Source: ZC4RG20 sp964518995 (GTDB lineage: Bacteria; Pseudomonadota; Gammaproteobacteria; Steroidobacterales; Rariloculaceae). From it: a stretch of 10,908 nt of DNA. The stretch lies in contig CAZFJU010000154.1 of NCBI GenBank assembly GCA_964518995.1, positions 1 through 10,908 on the forward strand. The letters are read 5' to 3'. The notes beneath the pieces are model-generated. The model was not told the DNA's origin, did no database searches, and worked only from the letters and a program-made list of their open reading frames with translations. Every line of letters begins with the position of its first letter. Position 1 is the first letter of the stretch. Below are positions 7,701 to 10,908 of this stretch, one piece after another. A program made the position numbers and the translations under genes.

Positions 7701-8851
7701 GGTCGAAGCGCCGCTCGCGGCTGCCGACGACGACGGGTGACACGAGCCCGGCCAGCTCCGGCACGGCGACCTGGAACGTACCCTCGAAAATGGAGAGACC
7801 GGTGGTCGACTCGCGCCATTCGCGCTCGCTGCGGCCGTACAGCGTCACCAGATTCATGATTGGCACATCGAGCTTCTCGAGATATGCCGCCGTATCGAAA
7901 TCGGCGAAGCGAAACAGGAAGCCCATCGCGACATCGACGCGCGCCGCGCCTTGCGGGTCGAGCAACAGCGCATCGAATGCAATGGCACCGGGATAGCCGA
8001 ACACCGGAATCGCCTCGGCGCCCTGCCGCTCGATCTCGGCGATGACCGCGTCGAGCGCCCGCGTGTCGTTCGAGTAGTAATTCGCCTTGTAGAAGCCGAT
8101 GCCGATTCGAGGCGCACCGGGCCGCGGCTTGCCGGCGGCCGTTCGCCAAGCATCGAACTCGTCCCAGGTGGCGAATACCCGCCCGCCGGACGCTGATTCG
8201 GGATCGGGGTAGTAATAACCGAGCTCGAGGCTCGGCTGCAGCTCCGGCAGCGCGAGACCTGCGATACCGACCTGGGCCAGCGCGAGCTTGACCAGCCCAA
8301 TCTGGTTATCGAGCCCCGATTCCTGCCAATACGCATGCGCCCGCTCGTCGAATACGGCGCCCTGCTCGATGAAGGTTTCCTTTGGCGAAAGACCGACGCC
8401 GACCGCAAGCACTGTGCCGCGTGCGGCCACATGCGGAATCAGATCGATGCCATGCTCGGCGCTGACCTGATCGAGCATCTGCTCGTTCATCATGTCGATG
8501 ACCAGCACGTCGGTGGCGGCGAGCGCCGCCGAGTCGAGCCTCGGGACCGTCGACTCGGTGATGAAGGCGAGCCGAACGCGCTGCCGGAGCTCCGGGTGCT
8601 CGGCGAGCACCGCCTTGAATGCCTGCAACGTCACCGGCATCTGGCCGTCCGAGAACAGATACGCCAGGCGGATCGGATCGTCCTGCGCCGACGCGGTACC
8701 CCAGTGCGCGAGCGCGCCCGCGATGACAAGCCCATGGATGAGCCTGACCCAGCGCTGCGGCCGACGCACCCGTTCGCCCCGAGGCGGGCGCGTTGCGGGA
8801 CAGGCGAAGCGCGCGCGGATCTGCTGCAGACGCAGGCGCACGGCCTCGCGC
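4741..8851 (-). other. Body of the CobN-like coding region (domain map)
   Basis: Domain map of the CobN-like protein, residues counted from the ATG at 8853. Residues 1-56 are an Arg-rich n-region, a hydrophobic helix and a TASA cleavage site. Residues 58-400 are an N-terminal Rossmann-like chelatase arm. Residues 420-570 are a linker domain ending LPQPARAWGED. Residues 605-618 hold the His-rich HIGTHGTHEWLDGK motif. Residues 640-1300 form the main CobN/Mg-chelatase domain. Residues 1228-1240 hold HGVGCSDNTCGNP. Residues 1305-1345 are a Ser/Ala/Arg-rich linker. Residues 1347-1363 are a membrane helix followed by a basic tail (RVRQRR). Confidence 0.7.
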
Positions 8852-8853
8852 AT
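4741..8853 (-). CDS. cobN: CobN/BchH-type chelatase subunit, envelope-targeted (HmuS-like)
   Basis: Large-subunit tetrapyrrole metal chelatase of the CobN/Mg-chelatase H family, 1370 residues (CobN and BchH are about 1200-1400). The family core is unmistakable: HIGTHGTHEWLDGK (605-618), VVGEGLVARRRG (645-656), WGDETLRHEG (879-888), FDEPPGTYN (992-1000), YMYMGGLASAVRN (1072-1084), NPTWIEGMQAEGYAGA (1122-1137). Unlike cytosolic CobN it has an export-type hydrophobic segment at 38-56 and a C-terminal membrane helix at 1347-1363, which predict a membrane-anchored protein facing the periplasm. No CobS/CobT or ChlI/ChlD partner lies nearby; its neighbours are ExbB- and ExbD-like proteins. That set-up matches the HmuS group of Bacteroidota haem-uptake operons, so iron removal from haem, or chelation/dechelation of another corrinoid or porphyrin, is more likely than aerobic B12 synthesis. 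ATG 8853 is chosen because it follows the upstream stop by 4 bases; longer in-frame starts would overlap that gene. Confidence 0.94.
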   Translation of the reverse strand: MREAVRLRLQQIRARFACPATRPPRGERVRRPQRWVRLIHGLVIAGALAHWGTASAQDDPIRLAYLFSDGQMPVTLQAFKAVLAEHPELRQRVRLAFITESTVPRLDSAALAATDVLVIDMMNEQMLDQVSAEHGIDLIPHVAARGTVLAVGVGLSPKETFIEQGAVFDERAHAYWQESGLDNQIGLVKLALAQVGIAGLALPELQPSLELGYYYPDPESASGGRVFATWDEFDAWRTAAGKPRPGAPRIGIGFYKANYYSNDTRALDAVIAEIERQGAEAIPVFGYPGAIAFDALLLDPQGAARVDVAMGFLFRFADFDTAAYLEKLDVPIMNLVTLYGRSEREWRESTTGLSIFEGTFQVAVPELAGLVSPVVVGSRERRFDLETGVSLVVNEPIQSRIEIAVQRAKRFAALRSTANADKRVALMYYNYPPGKASIGASYLNVAESLANILARLQAEGYDLGDSPDLSADAVLEAITEKARNVGSYAPAELEALVAEGDAALIPVAEYERWLEDVAPALRQKIVADWGPPSEAALMATGEGAAKAFIVPLVRYGNVALLPQPARAWGEDLDKLYHAQDLAPHHQYVAAYEWLRRELAADAVVHIGTHGTHEWLDGKDIGQTEEDASDALIGDLPNLYIYNVDVVGEGLVARRRGLATLVDHMVPPFVKGGLYADLAELNERINDYDAALHRNPVLAEAFAEQVRTQVIELGIDRDLGLDLATPEKLDHDSVHEIIGYLQELRGQNIPYGLHAFGRAPTGEALASTVEAIVETDRSLLPNDAQVFTEDMEARIATSANRELDHLVASLDGRFVPVGTGGEPIRNPDSYPTGKNFYSIDPEKVPKRAAWELGVKLADEMLAQHLADNGRYPAKVSFVIWGDETLRHEGIVESQIFHLLGTRPVWDERDKVVGVEVVPSSQLGRPRIDIVVASAAEGMFTNVTLLIDEAVQRVKVIEEAENYVRRHYLETRAALLERGYSEEQAERRAGVRIFDEPPGTYNLAVSKIAEASGTWDSDAALGDDYLRRMGHGFGNGFWGEPMEDVFRLALSGTEKIVHSSSTMLYGALDNDDFYMYMGGLASAVRNLDGVTPDLVVTNTRDPSMPEMTSLDKFVAGEFRSRYVNPTWIEGMQAEGYAGAGAMREFVEYMWGWDATVTEIIDEAMWQEVFDVYVEDRHELGMREFFAEHSPYAFQDITARMIETVRKAHWTPDGETLTSLLSAHVENILEHGVGCSDNTCGNPRLLRYVVEQALEAGIPVPAVEAYVAAFEQAIGAPIEELAAAAEEWVRQNDARIANRVVPGAEAVAAESIDSAELRGFRMQSLDRSADSRAPSESSQATLPIDPRTLGMFGFAALLLGVLMVWRVRQRRAV

Positions 8854-8857
8854 GCGC

Positions 8858-9190
8858 CTAATCCGGCACATAGATGATCTGCCCATCCGCGAGACGGTAC
8901 GCCGAGCCGAGGCGCTCGCCGTCTCCCGCCATCGTCTCGCCAGTGACCTCATAGGCTTCGATCTCCGTTCCGCGCTTCACGATGATTTCGCTCATGCCGT
9001 TCGGCTTCGTCATGACCATCGTGACCTCGGAATTCGGGTCGAGCAGATCGCCCAAGCGATAGACCGAGAACAGCGTGACCATCAATGCGACGATGAATAC
9101 CACCGAGACGTCGAAGAGATTCGCGACGCCCGCGAGCGGGTCGTCGTCCGTCTCCGCCTCGGGCGGCGTCAGCTTCAAAAATTTCGCCAT
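8858..9190 (-). CDS. DUF2149 protein, ExbD-like membrane subunit
   Basis: Protein of 110 residues matching DUF2149, a family found beside MotA/TolQ/ExbB channels and CobN-like proteins. The order is: acidic cytoplasmic N-terminus ending DDDPLAGVANLFD (15-27), one membrane helix (about 28-44, VSVVFIVALMVTLFSVY), then a periplasmic domain with GDLLDPNSEVTMV, EIIVKRG, GDGERLGSAYRL (89-100) and YVPD at the C-terminus. The topology and the Asp27 just before the helix mirror ExbD/TolR, whose transmembrane Asp carries protons. The ATG at 9190 is preceded by GGAGGG (9199-9194). The stop of the ExbB-like gene is 11 bases upstream, and the chelatase ATG follows 4 bases after this stop, so the three are translationally linked. 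Role as a proton-driven stator coupled to the chelatase is inferred. Confidence 0.92.
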   Translation of the reverse strand: MAKFLKLTPPEAETDDDPLAGVANLFDVSVVFIVALMVTLFSVYRLGDLLDPNSEVTMVMTKPNGMSEIIVKRGTEIEAYEVTGETMAGDGERLGSAYRLADGQIIYVPD

Positions 9191-9201
9191 GAGCCCTCCG
9201 G

Positions 9202-9831
9202 TCAGGCTTCCGCGGTGTCGCCAAGCTCGACGGCGACCCGTTCCGCGACGAAACGCAGCTCGCGGATCGTCTCTCCGACCCAGCCCTGACGGATCGTCAG
9301 AATGACGAATGCGACGGTCCCGCACATGATCCCGATGATCGTGGTCGCGAACGCAACGATCATCTGTCCCGCCATCGCTTCGAGATTTCCGGTCGCGAGC
9401 GCCGCGAGCGCAGTACCCATCGGAATCAGCGTGCCGACGAGGCCGAGGCTAGGCCCGACCTTCACGAGCACGCGCGCACCGGTGACATTGGCGCGAATAC
9501 GGTCCTCCGCCGCGAGCACGATATGCTCGAGGCCGCCATCGCCGAGGCGCGCATCCGCCCGCGCGGCGTGGATCTCATCGAGCATCGTGCGCAGCGCACG
9601 TGGCAGGCGGCTCGCCCGCTCGGCGCTCGCCTCGAGCACGCGGCCGGACTTGAGCCAACGCTCCACGTCGAAGCCGCGCCGCTCGCGGCGCCGCCCGAGC
9701 CAATCCATCACGACGGCGCCCGTCATGAACAACGCCGCTGCGACGCATATCCACAGCAGCGCCATCACCGGCAGGCGGAGCACCTGACCGAGCGCGAACA
9801 GCCCATTCTCCAAGGTCGCCAGAAGACTCAT
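9202..9831 (-). CDS. MotA/TolQ/ExbB-family proton-channel protein
   Basis: Inner-membrane proton-channel subunit of 209 residues, close to the usual ExbB/TolQ length. There are three membrane segments: about 20-43 (LPVMALLWICVAAALFMTG), 121-145 (containing GPSLGLVGTLIPMGTALAAL) and 157-180 (MIVAFATTIIGIMCGTVAF). A basic, helical cytoplasmic loop (about 45-118) lies between the first two. The GPSLGLVGTLIPMG and FATTIIG motifs are the conserved pore-helix signatures of the family. The ATG at 9831 has a strong GGAGG (9841-9837) ahead of it and overlaps the TGA of the upstream membrane gene as ATGA. In-frame codons upstream of 9831 are antisense-like noise within that gene and are rejected as start. 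With the DUF2149 partner it would convert proton-motive force into work on the CobN-like protein or an outer-membrane receptor. Confidence 0.93.
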   Translation of the reverse strand: MSLLATLENGLFALGQVLRLPVMALLWICVAAALFMTGAVVMDWLGRRRERRGFDVERWLKSGRVLEASAERASRLPRALRTMLDEIHAARADARLGDGGLEHIVLAAEDRIRANVTGARVLVKVGPSLGLVGTLIPMGTALAALATGNLEAMAGQMIVAFATTIIGIMCGTVAFVILTIRQGWVGETIRELRFVAERVAVELGDTAEA

Positions 9832-10406
9832 CGTCTCCTCCACAACGAATGAATCAAACCCAATATCGCAGCGCCGCCGACGACCCCGAAGACCCAGGCC
9901 GACGATTCGATCGCCGGCGGGTCGAGCGGCATCGCCCGAAGCGCGGACGCCGAGCTCCACCCAGCCATGATCGCCGGTGAAACTGCGAGGATCATTGCGA
10001 GCAGCGCCACCAGCACGAAGGCCTCCTCGGCCAGGCGGGTCGGCGCGAACGCGGGCCGCCGCGCGGCGAGCAGGCTCGAAACCGCCGCGAACGGTAGCAC
10101 CAACACGTATGGCCACGGCATCGGCAAGCCTTGCGTCGCGAGCACCGTGATCCAAACCGCGGCGAGCACCGCCGCACAACCCGTCGCCGTCCAGGTCCAG
10201 GCCGGTTTCCACAGCGCGACAACTGCGCCGAGCGCAGCGAAGGTACCCGTCCAGACGGGATCGGGGACTCGGGCGGCACCGATCATGAGGATCACCGCCG
10301 CCAGAATGCCGCCGAATAAGAGCGCGGTGCCGAGACGCGCCGGCGCCCGTGCAGCAAAGGCGACGACGCCGAGCCCGCAGACGATACCAAGGACGTGCAG
10401 CAGCAT
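9828..10406 (-). CDS. Polytopic membrane protein, first gene of the chelatase unit
   Basis: Integral membrane protein of 192 residues with about six or seven hydrophobic helices (near 1-19, 26-44, 52-67, 74-92, 98-115, 127-149, 169-187) and a basic C-terminus (SLWRRR). I recognise no enzymatic motif and no named family. The only charged or potentially interesting residues within helices are few, which fits a structural or transport subunit. It is the first gene of the four-gene unit and overlaps the ExbB-like gene by 4 bases (ATGA, 9831-9828), so the products are probably made in fixed ratio. Bacteroidota haem operons also carry a small membrane protein of unknown function alongside HmuS and the ExbB/DUF2149 pair; equivalence is inference from context. 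The ATG at 10406 has GGGAG about 10 bases upstream. Confidence 0.85.
   Translation of the reverse strand: MLLHVLGIVCGLGVVAFAARAPARLGTALLFGGILAAVILMIGAARVPDPVWTGTFAALGAVVALWKPAWTWTATGCAAVLAAVWITVLATQGLPMPWPYVLVLPFAAVSSLLAARRPAFAPTRLAEEAFVLVALLAMILAVSPAIMAGWSSASALRAMPLDPPAIESSAWVFGVVGGAAILGLIHSLWRRR
9835..9841 (-). promoter_or_regulatory. Strong ribosome-binding site for the ExbB-like gene
   Basis: GGAGGAG is read on the minus strand 3 bases before the ATG at 9831, with the core GGAGG 5 bases away. It lies inside the end of the upstream coding region and fixes this start against longer in-frame options reaching 10212. Confidence 0.65.
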
Positions 10407-10501
10407 GGGGAATACGCTCCCGAGAGAACAGAACGGCCGCGCCCGTTACCGACGCTCGGAGTTTGGCCGGTGATCCTAGCGATGTGCTCCGCCCTGATCA
10501 G

Positions 10502-10530
10502 TTAATAACGGTAAGATTAACGACCGTTAA
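10502..10530 (-). promoter_or_regulatory. Candidate promoter of the membrane protein-ExbB-DUF2149-CobN unit
   Basis: Minus strand TTAACG (10530-10525, 4/6 to the -35) and TATTAA (10507-10502, 4/6 to the -10) are separated by exactly 17 bases. The start would be near 10495, giving a leader of about 90 bases before the ATG at 10406. It coincides with the only AT-rich island in the 216-base gap to the ybiI-like gene. I saw no Fur-type box and no cobalamin-riboswitch signature in the leader. Confidence 0.35.
10506..10529. repeat. Inverted repeat TAACGGT-N10-ACCGTTA (possible operator)
   Basis: Perfect 7-bp arms at 10506-10512 and 10523-10529 with 10 bases between. The arms overlap the candidate -35 and spacer of the promoter driving the chelatase unit, a position from which a dimeric repressor could act. 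The binding protein is unknown. Confidence 0.4.
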
Positions 10531-10541
10531 CGTGGCTTAAC
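10517..10541. repeat. Helically phased TTAAC direct repeats
   Basis: TTAAC occurs at 10517, 10527 and 10537, each exactly 10 bases apart, with a related TTAAT at 10502. The surrounding DNA is GC-rich, so four TTAA tetramers in 40 bases stand out. One turn-of-helix spacing places them on one face of the DNA, as expected for cooperative regulator binding. Confidence 0.4.
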
Positions 10542-10622
10542 ACCAGCGGGCACAAGCCCCCCGCGCAGCGCGCCGTCGATCGAGTTCGGCGCTGCCGCGT
10601 CGGTCGTTTACCGGTAGTGGGG

Positions 10623-10889
10623 TCAACGAAGCTGACTATCCTTGTTGCCGCGTCGATTGTAGCCGGCATTTCGGCCGGCGGATTCGTCTATTTCGGCCTG
10701 GCAGCTCACGCAGCGACGCACGCCCGGCAATGCATCGCGCCGCGCGGCGGGGATTTCCACGCCGCACTCCTCGCAGTGCTTCAGGCTTTCGCCGGACGGA
10801 AGCCTGCTGCGCGCGCTCTTTATCGCGTCCTCGACGTTCGCGTCGATTTGTTCCTGAACGGCCCCGTCGCGGGCCCAACCTGATGCCAT
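10623..10889 (-). CDS. ybiI: DksA/TraR-family C4 zinc-finger protein, YbiI-like
   Basis: Complete 88-residue protein that closely follows E. coli YbiI in layout. It opens with MASGWARDGAVQEQIDANVE. The central DAIKSARSRLPSGESLKHCEE is followed by the zinc site C39-x2-C42 ... C60-x2-C63 (HCEECG and RCVSC), IPAARRDALPGVRRC, and the C-terminal GYNRRGNKDSQLR. It lacks the coiled-coil with the Asp pair that DksA inserts into the RNA polymerase secondary channel, so the family's transcription role should not be assumed here; YbiI function is not well defined. The start ATG is 19 bases from the window edge, so its promoter is not visible. It runs in the same direction as the chelatase unit but 216 bases ahead with an apparent promoter between, so it is probably separate. 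Confidence 0.95.
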   Translation of the reverse strand: MASGWARDGAVQEQIDANVEDAIKSARSRLPSGESLKHCEECGVEIPAARRDALPGVRRCVSCQAEIDESAGRNAGYNRRGNKDSQLR

Positions 10890-10908
10890 GGCCCGAGCCT
10901 AGCCGGAC

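Noticed and set aside
8854..8952. Longer CobN start at 8952
   Set aside because: The added 33 residues overlap the DUF2149 gene, are Arg/Ser-rich noise, and precede a good ATG (8853) that follows the DUF2149 stop by 4 bases.
9832..10212. N-terminal extension of the ExbB-like protein
   Set aside because: The sequence is a shadow of the upstream membrane protein gene. The ATG at 9831 has a strong ribosome-binding site and an ATGA junction.
10407..10622. Cobalamin riboswitch or Fur box upstream of the chelatase unit
   Set aside because: I looked for the B12-box and for a GATAAT-type Fur palindrome on both strands and saw neither. The leader of about 90 bases is also short for a cobalamin riboswitch.
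10617..10883. Plus-strand frame with a membrane-like start
   Set aside because: Fully antisense to the unmistakable YbiI-like gene.
1..10908. CRISPR arrays, tRNA/rRNA genes, insertion sequences, attachment sites
   Set aside because: No regularly spaced repeats of suitable length, cloverleaf signatures, transposase motifs or terminal inverted repeats were seen.

Overview
The window is a GC-rich (roughly 60-65% by eye), densely packed bacterial chromosome segment. A YbiI-type DksA/TraR zinc-finger protein, a Gammaproteobacteria-style HU protein, an XthA-type exonuclease III and the secreted DUF6152-type protein together suggest a gammaproteobacterium, perhaps of an environmental lineage. That placement is inference. 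No rRNA, tRNA, CRISPR array or mobile element was seen, and no stretch over 300 bases lacks a gene.

Left part (1-2285, + strand): the C-terminal two thirds of an NAD(P)-dependent aldehyde dehydrogenase, closed by a terminator-like hairpin, then two small exported proteins of unknown function (a DUF6152-like protein and a 263-residue protein) in tandem. Middle (2397-4641): an HU-family histone-like gene on the minus strand, divergent from xthA on the plus strand. xthA converges on an exported sugar phosphate isomerase/epimerase-like TIM-barrel protein on the minus strand.

Right part (4741-10406, minus strand, transcribed leftward): the most interesting region. Four tightly packed genes encode, in order, a polytopic membrane protein, a MotA/TolQ/ExbB-type proton-channel subunit, a DUF2149 protein that resembles ExbD, and a 1370-residue CobN/BchH-type chelatase. 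The chelatase carries an N-terminal export signal and a C-terminal membrane helix. The genes are joined by a 4-base ATGA overlap, an 11-base gap and a 4-base gap, so they look like one translationally coupled unit. No CobS/CobT or ChlI/ChlD-type AAA+ partner is present. The set resembles the hmuSTUV part of Bacteroidota haem-uptake operons. I infer an envelope metal-tetrapyrrole (de)chelatase energised by proton-motive force rather than ATP. A short AT-rich island with helically phased TTAAC repeats lies upstream and holds a possible promoter. The right edge carries a complete ybiI-like gene on the minus strand.
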